Of a stretch of DNA of 64,000 nt, positions 12,285 through 23,168 are shown in pieces; the stretch's first letter is position 1, and every line of letters begins with the position of its first letter. The position numbers were made by a program, and so were the translations under genes. Under the pieces are notes generated by a model, which had not been told where the DNA came from, searched no databases, and saw only the letters and a list, made by a program, of their open reading frames with translations. This stretch comes from Nothopassalora personata (lineage: Eukaryota; Ascomycota; Dothideomycetes; Mycosphaerellales; Mycosphaerellaceae), in contig CM066291.1 in NCBI GenBank assembly GCA_033816765.1, positions 2,852,001 through 2,916,000 on the forward strand, given 5' to 3'.

Positions 12285-15200
12285 TAAAGTCCGAGGCTTC
12301 TCCGAGATAGTGCGAGAACCTTACTGATTTTATTAAATCCGGCTTTAGTAAGTTATTAGTAGGTTAAGCGCCGTAACTTAACCTACCCTTCTATTTCCCG
12401 ACGCTTTTAATAGTTCTTAAAGGGTCTTATACCTGTCCGAGCTAACTAGGGTAGTAAATATAACACTTTTACCTTTACGGCTAGTAATAGTCCCCTCCTA
12501 TGAACTATCATCGTAGTTACGGGCAGTAAGTCGCACCTTACGGGCCTACGGACGTCCTAGGATTGTTAGTAAGTTTAGATCCGAGGAGATAAACATGTCT
12601 ATTTAGTATTAAACCCTAAATACCTAAACATCCAAATTGCCTATAACACCTTTAAACTAGGCCCGCCCTCTAGCACCTCGAAAGGTAAGCTAAGTACTCG
12701 ACATTACCGGTAACCTAAACCTATAAGCGTTCCTCTAGCCGATAATATTCACCTCGGAACCCTCGTTAATTAGGCACCTAATCTAGTTCTTATTTATCCC
12801 GAACTCCGCTACTACCTAAGGACTAGGGACTATAGTAAAGTTATTAAGGACACTAGAGAGCCCGATTTTCTTAACGTCCTTATAGAGCTTAGTAGCAGGG
12901 ACCGCTCCTTTAGAGTAAAGTATAGTTAAATACACTCCGACATACTAGGCCTAACTATCTTCGCGGAAGACCTCCTCATTATACTTAGGTTTATCTTTAC
13001 AGGTGACTACTTGTCTAGTACGAACCTTAGGGTCCTTTCCTATAAGGCGTCGCACTATAGCGAGCTTCTCCTAAAGAGCGGGGGTGTTAGTAACGCGACC
13101 GAAGAGGGCAGCCTCGAACTAGCGACTATATCGAGACTAATCTTAGGCGTTTACATTAGGAAACGTTATCTAGAGGATCTAATTAATCTAGTAGATAATA
13201 CCCTCTTCCTTTATAACCGGGCTATTACTAGCCGAACTATATTGTCGGACGTAGTTATTAATCCTTATAGTCTTAGCATTCTACATACGCTTCCTTTATG
13301 CGAAGGGGACGTTCACGGGACTAATAGGCATATCCTTAGGCAGTCCTTTATTAGCATCGTTCCCTAGTCTATTCACTTAGGCATTATTTCCCCTTCCTAG
13401 GGTTACCCCGGATTTAGCTAATGATTAAGTTTCGCTTATTTAAGTACTAACTTCGTCAATTATTTTAACCTCCTACTAGTTAATCTTAGCTTACTAGATC
13501 TCCTGTTCTAATTGTATGCGAACCTTCTTAGTAGCCTTAGCTCGGGCTCGTAGATCCTAGGCTAAGGACCGGGTCCTCGGGTGCGGATTCTTTAGAATGC
13601 CTATAGGTGCCTTCCCTTTCACTTTGTTAGACTGTATAGGATAGGTAGATACCTCGTTAAGCTCGCCTAAGTCGATCGCCTACTCCGCTTCACTTTCTCT
13701 GAATAAGACCTAATATGTCCTAGTAGCCTTCTCCGTTTAGCCGGACCGTATGTCCTAAGGGCTATACTCTATTAAATGCCTAAAATTAGGAGGGGGCTTA
13801 GAATAATTAGAAGGCGTGACCTTTATTACCTTAGTGTAGTCCCTACCTATCTATTGCTTACGTAGTACGGGAATCTTATAATAGTTATTAAACTTAATCG
13901 GCCTATAATGTTCTTTAAGTAGAGGGAGTATATAGAGCAGTTTCGGTTTACTATAGTCCCTCCGAAAGTTAAACTTAGTAGGACGCGGATCGCCTTCTTT
14001 CCCTAGATACTACTAGTTATTTAGGGCGAGGTATACGTAGCCCGGGATATTAAGGACCTTATCGCCCTATAATTACTAGCCTAGTGCTTCGAACTGCTAT
14101 AGTTATAGTAACAACTATCTATTGCTTTAGACTGTTCGCGATTCTAGGATAGGGGACGCTACATTACGTAAACCTACAGTTTAGTATCTAGGTCGTGCCT
14201 CTCCGGTTACATAGAGCGTTAATTCTCGCTCGGGTAGAAGGCACCCGCGTCCGCGACGCGACCGCGCTAGTATGCACGTATACTCATTTTAGCTACCTTC
14301 TAGATTAGATTATTATTAACAATAGTCCTAGAGGTGGCCTTCTTAAGCGTGTCAATTTTAGGCTTAAGGCGCGGCATTTGCTTTACGACTAAGCGGTGTA
14401 GCTAAGGTAAAGTAAGAGGGAAATCTATATACATAGCTTTCTATCCCTCCTTACTATCTACGATACTAGTAGCTTCATCGAGGATCCTCTAAAAGTCCCT
14501 AAACTTCTTAGGTTGCTTTAGGTAAAGCCCGTAAGCCTTATAGACCGCTTTCGCGACTACCTCTAGCAATCCCTAAAGGAGGAGGCGACTCCGGGAGCTA
14601 TTATCTAAATCTTTAGGTTCAATTAGGTTACTTAAGGACATAAATAGGCGGATGAATTCCTTTATATCTTGTCCTTTAGGCCTCTTACCTTACTACGCCC
14701 TAATAATCTCCTTAAGATATTCCCGACTCCCTAACATCGAGTAGGCGTTAAACCTTAAGAACTCTAATAAGAACGCCCTCCTAAAACGTGCCTTGTTAGT
14801 AAGCTACCTAGGTAGCCTTATAACTACGCGCCGGATAGTAGTTTCGTAATTACGCTTAAACCTACCCTAGAAATCATCCTTCTTAATAGATACCCGAGGC
14901 GGATACTAGTCTATTAGGTCGCTAAACCGCTCCTAGAACTTAGTAGCATTAGTGCTATTAAAGAACGGATTCTTAGCACCTCCTAGAGGTAGAAAGCGAG
15001 GGCTAGCGTTTTCCATTACTACTACTAATCGTCTAAAGAGGGCAGTTATAGCATCTATTCCAATTGTGCTATTCGTTCCTACACCTATACCCAATTTATC
15101 GGCGCTAGTTCCGCTTCTCCCTTCTTTACTAGATTTAGGTGTTTCTCCTTCCTTCGATTCCTCTATTCCCTTATAAGGGATAGAATCCCTATAGACCCCT

Positions 15201-15394
15201 TCCATTTTCCTAGGGTTTATAGGCTGTTTGTAGCCTCTACCTATGTCGGTAAAGGTGCTAAGTTTTTCTAGTAATGCAGCCGTATCTATTGTTACGTAGT
15301 GCTTACTTTAGAACGCGCTAATACTACTTATTGCTTAATAGGACCTTATAACCGTAATTGTTACTAAATACCTTAGACCTTAAGTGTTTTTAAC

Positions 15395-15485
15395 CTTAGT
15401 CGACCTTAACCGTAAACCTTAACCTTAAACCTTAACCTTAAGTAATAACCTTAACCGTGAACCTTAGACCTTAAACTGTAATTTT
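15395..15485. repeat. degenerate AACCTTAA-type short repeat
   Basis: About a dozen imperfect units built on AACCTTA/ACCGTAA run just inside the LTR of the minus-strand Ty3 element. The unit is not the fungal telomere repeat TTAGGG. Confidence 0.5.
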
Positions 15486-15558
15486 AACCTTATAAACTAG
15501 ATACTAATACGCTACCGGGTATACACTTAATACCCCCCCTTATTAACTACTAAAATAA

Positions 15559-15926
15559 TGTCTACTAACTACCCTATATAGGCCTATCCGAGTTATGGTA
15601 GTATAGAGCGGCGCTTATGTAAGTAGAGGTATTTGCCGGTCCCGGGACCGGGAAATTAGGTCACGTGACGAGTAGCGTAGTAGCTAGATAAAACAAGAGG
15701 ATTAGCGAACCTAAACCCCTATACCCTCTACTCGAGAGGTATAAATTGAATTGTTGCCTTAATGCTACGCTTACAATGCTTAACTACGTAGTATATATCT
15801 TAATAGCTATACTAGGTCCTACTAGCTTACCTAAATGTCCAATTAAACCTAAATGAAATTAGGGCAAGTTAGACCTAAGGGACCCCCTCTAAACCTAAGG
15901 TTAACATAACCCATTAGTCGTTAATA
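15559..15926 (-). repeat. LTR (368 bp) of the minus-strand Ty3 element
   Basis: It runs from TGTCTACTAACTACCC to GTCGTTAATA (RIP-altered CA end). It matches 55803-56169 almost base for base, apart from transitions. It carries the palindrome CCGGTCCCGGGACCGG and a CACGTG site. The adjoining sequence on its right is the interrupted gag of another element, so this element inserted into that gag. Confidence 0.8.
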
Positions 15927-16604
15927 CTAGTTGTCCTTCTATCTCGTAACCTCGTACTCTAACATAACGTTAAGTACGCGATTTATAGGATCGCCGTATA
16001 CGTCTCGGTAGAACTCCTTAAAGTCCTAGTATATATACCCTATAAGGTTAACGGCGCTATAGTTAGTATACTATCGCTCGCTTACCTCTCCGCTAAGGTA
16101 CATAACCCTATATAGGACCTTTAATTCGTCTATCGCGTATATAGTACCTAAGAGGGCAAAGATAAGTAAGAGCTCCTGAAGGAATACCCTTACCTTCCTT
16201 ATCGAATCCCCTCTAAAAGGCGTCGGCTCTTTTAGACGCGGTCGCGTCGTATACGCTACGGCCGCGCCTCGTACTATAATATTATCGTTAGTAGTTATAG
16301 AGATAGAGGTAGGGGTTATAGTAGGGAGGTAATCTTCTCTTCTCCCTCCTATACGCTCTAGAGGCGGTGCGCTTATAGCGCGTAAGATCTCTAGCCGCTC
16401 GATCTCCCGCTATATCTCTTACTCTTTTATCTTAGCCCGTAAGGCCTCTCTTCTCGTAACTAAGGCTACACGACGCGCCTACTACTATACTCTAGGGCTT
16501 AGGGGCGGCGTAGGCAACTCGCCGTTATATACGTCGCGATCGGGCTCTATAGCGTATATAGATTATAACGAAGGGAAGCTTTAGAACTATTAGGGCCGTA
16601 AGGC
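15927..16604 (-). pseudogene. RIP-degraded gag fragment of the chromodomain Ty3 family
   Basis: It is collinear with the middle and 5' part of the intact gag at 33442-34608. Compare the stretch near 16019 with that near 34081, or GTCCCCTCTAAAAGGCGT near 16206 and 34269. Many CA-to-TA changes create stops. The 3' half of gag and pol are missing because another Ty3 LTR interrupts at 15926. It abuts its own LTR at 16605. Confidence 0.8.
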
Positions 16605-16784
16605 TATAAGGGGATGTCGTAATGTATAGTACGGCTACGATCTTCTAATCGTAGATAAACTAAAGCTTACTTTCTTCTATAGACGCTATACGCGTCTCCT
16701 AGTGTACGTATACGCGTTACGTGCGGCATGCTAAGCCGGGTATAGCCGCATTATATATAAGGGTTAGCTATAGGCTACCCTTAC
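16605..16784 (-). repeat. RIP-degraded LTR of the chromodomain Ty3 family
   Basis: It aligns over its length with the intact LTR at 34646-34842, from TATAAGGGGATGTCG to ACCCTTACA, with transitions expected from RIP. It is the 5' LTR of the gag fragment on its left. Confidence 0.8.
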
Positions 16785-17560
16785 AATTACGGTTATCGTA
16801 GCCTAGTATGTATCTAGCCTTTCCGGATACCTTAGAGTCGTATCGTCGTTCTATAGCTCTCTCGTAGAGCTTATCGTTAAGATTAATCGTAACTCTAACG
16901 AGGTCGCCTAAGCTATCGATCTTCCGATCGTCCCTTATTAACTCGTCCTTAATATGCTCCTTTAGTCCTCTTCGGTATATAACTTAAAGTGCTTCGTTAT
17001 CCTAATTGGTAAGTTACGCGTATTCCTAGAATTTAGTAGCATATTCGGTAGTAGATGTCTTCTAGGTTAAATGCTAAATAACATAAACGGTAGTAGTAAT
17101 CTTATTAGAGATACTAAAGACGCTCTTTATAGCATACTTAAGATAGTTGTATAACCTAAAGATTCCGTCGGCATTATCTTCTCCGTTACTATCTAGGTAT
17201 TTCCTAAGGGATAGTTTAACCTAATGCTATACTCGTCCTCTTAGGGAGGTAGTAGTAAAGATAGGCTTAAGGTTCTTAGGCATAGAGTTAAATAAGAAGT
17301 ACATATCTATCTAGGAGACCTAAGTATTGAACTTGTCTCGGTCGCTATAGTAGTATTCTAGCTTACTAACCTTAAGGGTGTCGTTACCTATATAAGTAGC
17401 TAAGGCATTAATAGCATCGTTCGCGGTCTAAGGTCGTCGGGCTCTACTTGCTTTACTAGGGGCGGGTGTTCCCCGTTTACTCTATCGGTCTCCTATCGTA
17501 GAGGGCGTTTAAAGCTATTAGGTTTAGTATAACCTAATAATATTACAAGTTAAGAAGATA
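16785..17560 (-). pseudogene. RIP-degraded Ty3 gag of another family
   Basis: The minus strand, read through stops, gives a capsid-like sequence: INALATYIGNDTLKVSKLEY, then a residue run near YFLFNSMPKNLKPIFTTTSL, then KLSLRKYLDS. The spacing is typical of the retrotransposon gag domain before a nucleocapsid. No linked pol can be seen. Confidence 0.5.
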
Positions 17561-17939
17561 AGCTTAATCGGGTTTATTCTCGGGCCGATAGGAAGTCAAG
17601 GGAAAGTAATAAAGTAGTAGCTATCTTGTCTTATAAAGACTAAGTAGTAGTAAGGTAGAGGTTAGGTTATAGTATATTCTAAACAGTAATATTAAATAGT
17701 AAGTTAAACGCCTCGAACCATAAGGGTACGATACGTTCCTAAATATAAAGGGCATTCTATTCCTTTCCTATACCTACCGTGCCTATCGTACCTACTATAC
17801 CTAAGTCCGTAGGCACTCTAGGTACTCTAGGCACTCTAGGTACTCTATAGCGATTATGTCCGCCTAGCTATAGGCCGCGCCCGTTATTGGTACGGGCTTG
17901 TTAATTAGCTATCGTTCCTTCGGCCGTTTCTAATCCGTA
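17561..17939. other. RIP-degraded sequence, no recognisable domain
   Basis: AT-rich, stop-filled sequence. A short tandem repeat of the GGCACTCTAGGTACTCTA type lies at about 17811-17849. No coding or RNA feature is supportable. Confidence 0.4.
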
Positions 17940-18420
17940 ACAAGCGCTAGGAAACCGTAGTAGCTAACTAGGCTCGCTACTATAATAATACTTATAAGGC
18001 TAAGAGCTATTACGTAGGTAATATAGTCTTATTATCTATAAAGAACCTAAGGTTAGTATTACTAAAGAAGAAGATAGATCCGAAGTTTATCGGACCGTAT
18101 CGCATTATTAATACTATCGGTTCGTAGACGTACCGCCTAGTACTACTAGTAGAATTAAGGATCTATAATATGTTTTATATATCCCTCCTTAAGCCGTACG
18201 CGGATAGTAAGAAGGATAGAGGTACTATACCCCTCGCTAATAAGGATAGGGAATATAAAGTAGAGGTAGTACTAGGAAAGCGTAGGTATAAGGGTAAAGT
18301 ATAGTACCTAGTATAATAGAAGGGCTAGCTAGAGTATAATAGCTAGGAGCTAGTATAAGGACTCGTAAATACTACGCGTATAGTAGCTAAATATAAGGCG
18401 TTAGCAAAGATAATATAAGG
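17940..18420 (+). pseudogene. RIP-degraded pol 3' end with chromodomain
   Basis: Reading the plus strand through stops gives ARYYNNTYKAKSYYVGN, then VLLSIKNLRL, KFIGPYRIINTIGS and EYKVEVVLGKRRYKGKVQYL. This is collinear with the last 150 residues of the intact pol at 29423-33493, including the chromodomain. It is the 3' part of an old, plus-oriented copy of the same family, followed by the same antisense cargo gene and a 3' LTR. Confidence 0.85.
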
Positions 18421-18584
18421 CGTAGAAGAGAGCGTATAGACTATATATCTAGCCCTAACTCTTTAGTAGCTAGATATAAGGGCCTTACCCTTTAGATATA
18501 ACTTTCTCCTTTTATTAATAATATAGAGGGGAGGCCTTATCCGATAGTATCTATATAGGAGAGAGGTCTCCCCTAATAGTAATA

Positions 18585-18640
18585 TTAGAGGAGATAGGAG
18601 AGGGGAGAGAAGAGGGGAGAGAAGAGGGGAGAGAAGAGTA
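18585..18640. repeat. GAGGGGAGAGAA minisatellite
   Basis: Three to four units of a purine-rich GAGGGGAGAGAA motif in tandem. It lies between the degraded chromodomain and the antisense cargo pseudogene. Confidence 0.7.
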
Positions 18641-18969
18641 TTCATTTATAAAAATAAAAATAAATGAAGTAAACTTTTATAGGGGCGTAACGGCGCTACG
18701 TAGATAGTAGATAGGCGCGTAGTAGGCGGCTAGTAGGCGTAGCGCGCGCGATTACTCGTTACCCTTATCCTCCTCCTCCTTATTATTATCCTTATTATAC
18801 TTACCCTATAGGGCGGGCGGTAAGAATACCCTATCGGCAGCGGTAGTATTAATGTTCCTAGCCTATAAAAACTATAGCCGCGGTTAGTATAGGACACGTA
18901 TATAATATATATACTACTTATAGTACGGCCGAGCTCGAAGAGCCTATTAAGGGCCCTATTCTACTCTTA

Positions 18970-19760
18970 CTATAGTACTACGTACGTAGTAGCGGTAGCG
19001 GAGGCGGAGGTAGTAGCGGAGGAGGCGCCGGTAAAGCGTATATAAGTATCGCCTATATACTTATTCTTATAGGCGCTATACTACCTCTTACTCTAGGAGG
19101 AGGTTAGCTAATTTATATAAGGAGCGATAGTACGGCGTACGCGGCGAGCGTACGGAGCGCTTAGGAGGCGTAGTACTTATATATAAGATCTACTTACTAA
19201 GATTAGCGTATAGGCGGTACTACTCGTCTAGAGTGTCCTATTCCTCCTAGGTAGAAGAATCGCTAAGCTTACGGATAAGCTCGTCGCGCTAGGTACGCGC
19301 GGTACGTAGGCGAGCTACTAGCTACGTAATAGCGACGCTAGTATTACTTACGTACGGGTACCTAGTTATCTTATATTGCCTATACTTCTTAAGTAGCTCG
19401 CCGGTAGTAATACTATTATACGTATCTAGCTCGTCTACTATACGATTAGTAAGCGTATCGTAAGTAATAAGCGTAGTAAATACTTACTAGTTACGAAGTA
19501 TAGGAGGTAGCGTAGGTATATCTTAATGTCTATACCTAGACGCTTAGCTAGTAATAACTTAGGGGTCTACGGCCCTAGTACTATAAACTTACGCTTTACT
19601 AGCGTATCTAGTACGCTAAGCGCGCTAGATATCTATAGTAGTACTAGTAATAGTATTAGTAGTACTAATAGACCGCCTATAAGGGCCTCCTAGCGTAGTT
19701 AATCTTAAATAGCTTCCTTAGAAGCTATAGTAGTACTAGCGGGTTACTAGTTAGGAGCTA
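18970..19760 (-). pseudogene. RIP-degraded copy of the Ty3 antisense cargo gene
   Basis: The minus strand aligns with all three exons of the intact cargo gene at 28518-29288. The exon 1 end reads YLRYLLYFV for CMRCLPYFV. Exon 2 starts near 19436 and reads DELDTYNSITTGELLKKY for DEADDCDSVTTGELLKKC, then VARLRTAR for VSRLRAAR. Exon 3, near 19083, reads AYKNKYIGDTYIR for AYKHKRAGETRMR. Cysteines became tyrosine (TGT to TAT), as RIP predicts. Its position and orientation relative to pol and LTR match the intact element. Outer boundaries are approximate. Confidence 0.8.
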
Positions 19761-20041
19761 GCGGGTCGCTAGTAAGTCGCTAGTAGTACTAGTATAATAC
19801 GCTATAGGAACGTAGTACGAGTAAGAAGAAGGAAAAGGGGGAAGAGGGTATACTTCTTAAACCCTCGAGTTAGTTAACTAGGTAACTATAACTTTAACTA
19901 CCTATACCCTAATAACGATACGTACGAGACCCGTAGGCGGGTTGTATAGTAACGGAACCTACGAGAAGTAGATAGATTAACTATATAGAAACCTCCTAAA
20001 GCCGCGAGCTAAGGGTAGCTCGTCCTAGAAGGGAAGGTAGT

Positions 20042-20224
20042 TATAAGGGTAGCCTATAGCTAACCCTTATATATAATATATAGCTATACCCGGCTTAGTA
20101 AGCCGTACGTAATACGTATATATATACTAAGTAACGCGTATAGCGTCTAAAGAAGAAAGTAAGATTTAGCTTATCTACAATTATAAGATTATAGGCGTAC
20201 TATATATTATAATATCCTCTCATA
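20042..20224 (+). repeat. RIP-degraded 3' LTR of the old plus-oriented Ty3 copy
   Basis: It is the reverse complement of the family LTR, starting TATAAGGGTAGCC (from TGTAAGGGGCAGCC) and ending near ATCCTCTCATA. It follows the cargo pseudogene as the 3' LTR does in the intact element. Confidence 0.7.
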
Positions 20225-20409
20225 GTCCTTATAGATATTATAATATATAGTACGTCTATAATCTTCTAATTGTAGATAAACTAAATCTTAACTTCTTCTT
20301 TAGACGCTATACGCGTTACTTAGTATACGTATACGCGTTATGTACGGCTTAATAAGCCGGGCCTAGCCGTATATTACATGTAAGGGTTAGCTATAGGCTA
20401 TCCTTATAA
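20222..20409 (-). repeat. second RIP-degraded LTR, inverted against its neighbour
   Basis: It is the same LTR family in opposite orientation, from ATAGTCCTTATAG to GGCTATCCTTATAA. It abuts the LTR at 20042-20224, so the two form a near-palindromic inverted pair. No gag follows it on the expected side. Confidence 0.65.
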
Positions 20410-20446
20410 TATCTCCTTATAGTTCTAATACTTAATATACTAGTTA

Positions 20447-20516
20447 ACGTGCTTCACCACCGAGCGGGCCACACCACCGAGCGGGCCACTTTTGCCAAGA
20501 ACTGTACCACTTCCAC
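20447..20516. repeat. left terminal inverted repeat
   Basis: 70 bp, perfectly complementary to 22243-22312. It contains a direct duplication of CACCACCGAGCGGGCCA, a likely duplicated transposase-binding site. Confidence 0.95.
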
Positions 20517-20564
20517 TTTGATTGCGACGGTATCTTAACACGACGACATCCTACAGAATCGTTA

Positions 20565-22232
20565 CTAGGAGGACAATTCCTCTTCAGATTCTTCGCTATC
20601 TAGCAAGTCTACTTGACAGGTGCGTACGTTATGCCCCGACTCGCCACATCGCTTGCAGCGTCGTAGCCTTGGTGCTGGCCGAACACCATCTAGCGACTCT
20701 CTACTTACTTCCTGCCTCCTAGTATCCTCTGGAGGTATCAATTGCGACGCCTCATCGAAGGTTAGAGACCCTCTAGACTGAATATACTTGCGCTTTCGTG
20801 CTTTCCGCTGTGTAAGGGCCTCGTTAGACTTGCGTAGCTCACTGATCTCGCTTCGCATAAGAGCCATCTGATGCGCTATCTCTCTACTCCCTTTCACAAG
20901 CTGATGCACCCCTTCCTGTAACGAGTTTGGCGATGAACCTGCCCGGGCACGCATTTTGTTCGTTACTAGTGTCGATTGAGAGTCGAATTCTTTTGCAGTT
21001 CGTGGTGTCTTCGACTCCCAAGGGGTAGAGTCCGGAGCTGGAGGCGTTGGCGTACGTAGCTTAACATCAAGCTTGTCTATCACTGCCTGTGGATTGAATG
21101 GAACCAAACCAGCGCCTCTGAAGCTCGATAGGATGTTCTCCTGTCTAAATACAGCGTCATGGGCAGCCCGGAAGGCGCGTAGGAACTCTACTTTGTCGAT
21201 ATGAGTGATGCGCTGGCGTGCCAAGCCCGAGAGCTGAGCACCGCATGCCTTCTTCAAAGGCGAATAGCAACCCACATCCAATGGCTGGAGTAAGTGCGAG
21301 GCGTGCGATGGCATACATAGGGCCAAGATCTTGTATTCCTTGCACAGATTCTGGAATGCCTTCGAGTTGTGGCTCTCGTGGCCATCGATAATGAGCAGTC
21401 TCCATGCCCCAGTCGTACGAGCTACAGTATGCTTCTGGAAATGCTCCAGCCACCGTATACCGAACTCATTGTTGGTCCAGCCGTTCTCTGTTAGCCCGAT
21501 TGTCCAGTCTGGACCCAAGTTGCCGTCTTGGTACCAGGTACTGATGTGCTGTTTGCCTGCAAGGATGACGTAGGGTGGGAGCGCTGTTCCGTCTGCACAG
21601 ATGGTCTCAATCACTGTTGCCCATTCTCTGTTGCCCTGTTGGACGACCTTCCTCTTTCCACCACGCCTTTCTGAACCCGTAACGACGCTCTGCGACGTAA
21701 TAACACCCATCATAAACCCTGTCTCGTCAAAGTTGTAGGTGTCCTGGTCGAGGATGCCATACTTCTCCTTCATATTACGCACAAGCAAGAACCACTTCTC
21801 GATAACGTCTGGATCTTCCATTAGGGCTCGCTGACGATCGTATCCACGTGTCATGCGAACCTTTAGCTCACGATGCCGCCCAATGAACCTGTCTGTCCAA
21901 TTGAGACCAGCGGGCTTGAGGCCCTTCTCTTGTAGCAATGAATCGGCCATTGCTCGTACGCTAGCCTTTGATGGCGGGAAACCTCTAAGATCCAGCTCGA
22001 GTATGTACTCAAGTATCACCCTCTCTTCTAGCTCTGTAAGCTTCTTCGAATTGGGCTCGCAGTCACCCCGAGGAGGTCGTCCATTCAATCGATACCCTAG
22101 TGTGGTTCGAGACGCGTCGTATACCTTTGCAGCAAGTCGATTCGTGATTGTCGCGTCGCGTTTCGTGGCCTGGACAGCTAAGGTCAGTTTGGCCTCGTTT
22201 GAAGACAATACACGCTGTAATGGTGGTTGCAT
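20565..22232 (-). CDS. pogo-family DDE transposase
   Basis: 555-residue intact transposase that cuts and pastes its own element. An N-terminal helix-turn-helix pair (residues about 15-150, CENP-B/psq-like, then a Tc5-type DNA-binding region) precedes the DDE superfamily 1 catalytic core. The aspartates are visible in NFDETGFMMG, LLIIDGHESH and HLLQPLDVGCYSPLK. A C-terminal zinc knuckle, CKRCGESGHNVRTC (CX2CX4HX4C), is an extra module not present in every pogo transposase. I chose the ATG at 22232; the open frame extends upstream into the terminal repeat without another ATG. No frameshift or stop is present, so it could be active. Confidence 0.93.
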   Translation of the reverse strand: MQPPLQRVLSSNEAKLTLAVQATKRDATITNRLAAKVYDASRTTLGYRLNGRPPRGDCEPNSKKLTELEERVILEYILELDLRGFPPSKASVRAMADSLLQEKGLKPAGLNWTDRFIGRHRELKVRMTRGYDRQRALMEDPDVIEKWFLLVRNMKEKYGILDQDTYNFDETGFMMGVITSQSVVTGSERRGGKRKVVQQGNREWATVIETICADGTALPPYVILAGKQHISTWYQDGNLGPDWTIGLTENGWTNNEFGIRWLEHFQKHTVARTTGAWRLLIIDGHESHNSKAFQNLCKEYKILALCMPSHASHLLQPLDVGCYSPLKKACGAQLSGLARQRITHIDKVEFLRAFRAAHDAVFRQENILSSFRGAGLVPFNPQAVIDKLDVKLRTPTPPAPDSTPWESKTPRTAKEFDSQSTLVTNKMRARAGSSPNSLQEGVHQLVKGSREIAHQMALMRSEISELRKSNEALTQRKARKRKYIQSRGSLTFDEASQLIPPEDTRRQEVSRESLDGVRPAPRLRRCKRCGESGHNVRTCQVDLLDSEESEEELSS

Positions 22233-22242
22233 AGCTGTATCT

Positions 22243-22312
22243 GTGGAAGTGGTACAGTTCTTGGCAAAAGTGGCCCGCTCGGTGGTGTGGCCCGCTCGGT
22301 GGTGAAGCACGT
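22243..22312. repeat. right terminal inverted repeat
   Basis: 70 bp, mirror of 20447-20516, next to the TA at 22313. The transposase start codon lies just inside it. Confidence 0.95.
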
Positions 22313-22314
22313 TA

Positions 22315-22942
22315 TAGCCCTTAGATATATTTCTATTCTTACTATTTAGTATCTACTATAGCTAGGAGCTAGATAGGTACGTATATATCTTAATAGCTAT
22401 CTTATGTTATACTAAACGTAACTTTCTTTATCTAATGTAGCTAGTATAGACTAAGGCCTTTACTATAAAGAATATAGCTAGTAGTTAGTACCGGACTAGC
22501 CTATATCCCTTCTAACCTAGTAAGTATTAGGTATCTAGTAAGAGCCTATATCTAAATTAAGGCCTACTATAAGCTCTTTAAGTAATTTAGCCCTATAACT
22601 AATAATTAGTAAAAGCTAAGGGGCCTTCTTAAGGACGTTATAGAAGAGTATAATAATATAAAGTTTAAGATACTCGAAAATACTATTGTTACTATTATTA
22701 CCGAGAATACTATACTTTAGGCTAAGAATAGTAACTTTATAATCGCTATTAATCTTAAGAAGAAGTATAGGAAGAGAGATAAGAGTCTCTTTAAAAAGCT
22801 AAGGGCTAATAATAACCTTAGAGCTATATTCTTCTCTACTAATAAGATTAAGTAAGCTAAGTAAATATAGTACTAGATAGAGCTTAATAAAGAGACTACT
22901 ATTACTAATAAGTAGCTTAAGAAGGAAGTTAATAAGGCTAAG
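22315..22942 (+). pseudogene. RIP-degraded transposase-like remnant, left part
   Basis: The plus strand read through stops gives a lysine-rich, coiled sequence (KILENTIVTIITENT, NLRAIFFSTNKIK, QLKKEVNKAK). It continues in frame across the Copia insertion into 38105-38510. The composition resembles the basic C-terminal tail of fungal pogo transposases, but the catalytic core is not recognisable, so the family is tentative. The Copia element is inserted at CTAAG (22938-22942). Confidence 0.4.
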
Positions 22943-23168
22943 TATCACGTTACAAGTGGTTAGAAGTTATGAAATGGGCTCATAAAGGTGTTTTAAAAGT
23001 AGATAGTAGATTGCATGTGTCTAAGCTAGAATTGAAGGGGCTGCTTGTGAAAAGGCTGCAGGTGACTAATCAATGTCACCTGATTCTTAGCGGCTGCTGC
23101 CTTAGGTTTAATTAGGCTGCAGCGCCGGTGCACGCTTAGTAGCGCCGGTGCACGCTTAGATCGTGACA
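22943..23168 (-). repeat. left (3') LTR of the Copia element
   Basis: 226 bp, from TATCACGTTACAAGTGG to GATCGTGACA. It matches 37899-38104 apart from point differences and an extra duplication of GTAGCGCCGGTGCACGCTTA near its right end. Confidence 0.85.

Larger units (their letters stand above)
9200..15558 (-). mobile_element. RIP-degraded Ty3 element, minus strand, gag to integrase
   Basis: On the minus strand, a gag-like region is readable at about 15.2-14.4 kb (RFNAYSMLGSREYLKEII, FIRLFMSLSNLIEP). The reverse transcriptase is at about 11.7-10.9 kb (MRDANIPPDTDSFLEDF, DLTAFITPL, GATNSVTYFVR, FLDNISIKG). An integrase zinc-binding region is at about 10.0-9.7 kb (ECYKRHGYRSAKVVYNLISD). All carry multiple stops. 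The arrangement belongs to the fungal Ty3 lineage whose RT has TLPQGATNSV-type motifs. The 5' LTR is 15559-15926; the matching 3' LTR was not found. Confidence 0.75.
20447..22312 (-). mobile_element. intact pogo/Fot1-type DNA transposon, 1866 bp
   Basis: A TA target duplication (20445-20446 and 22313-22314) flanks perfect 70-bp terminal inverted repeats beginning ACGTGCTTCACC. A single uninterrupted transposase frame fills the interior. Base composition is normal and unmutated, while the surrounding DNA is RIP-degraded, so the insertion is recent. Confidence 0.95.

Noticed and set aside
13011..13367. 118-residue plus-strand frame in the degraded Ty3 element
   Set aside because: It lies antisense to the element and results from RIP-altered codons. 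No recognised domain.
15395..15485. Possible internal telomeric repeat
   Set aside because: The unit AACCTTA is not TTAGGG/CCCTAA and is too irregular.
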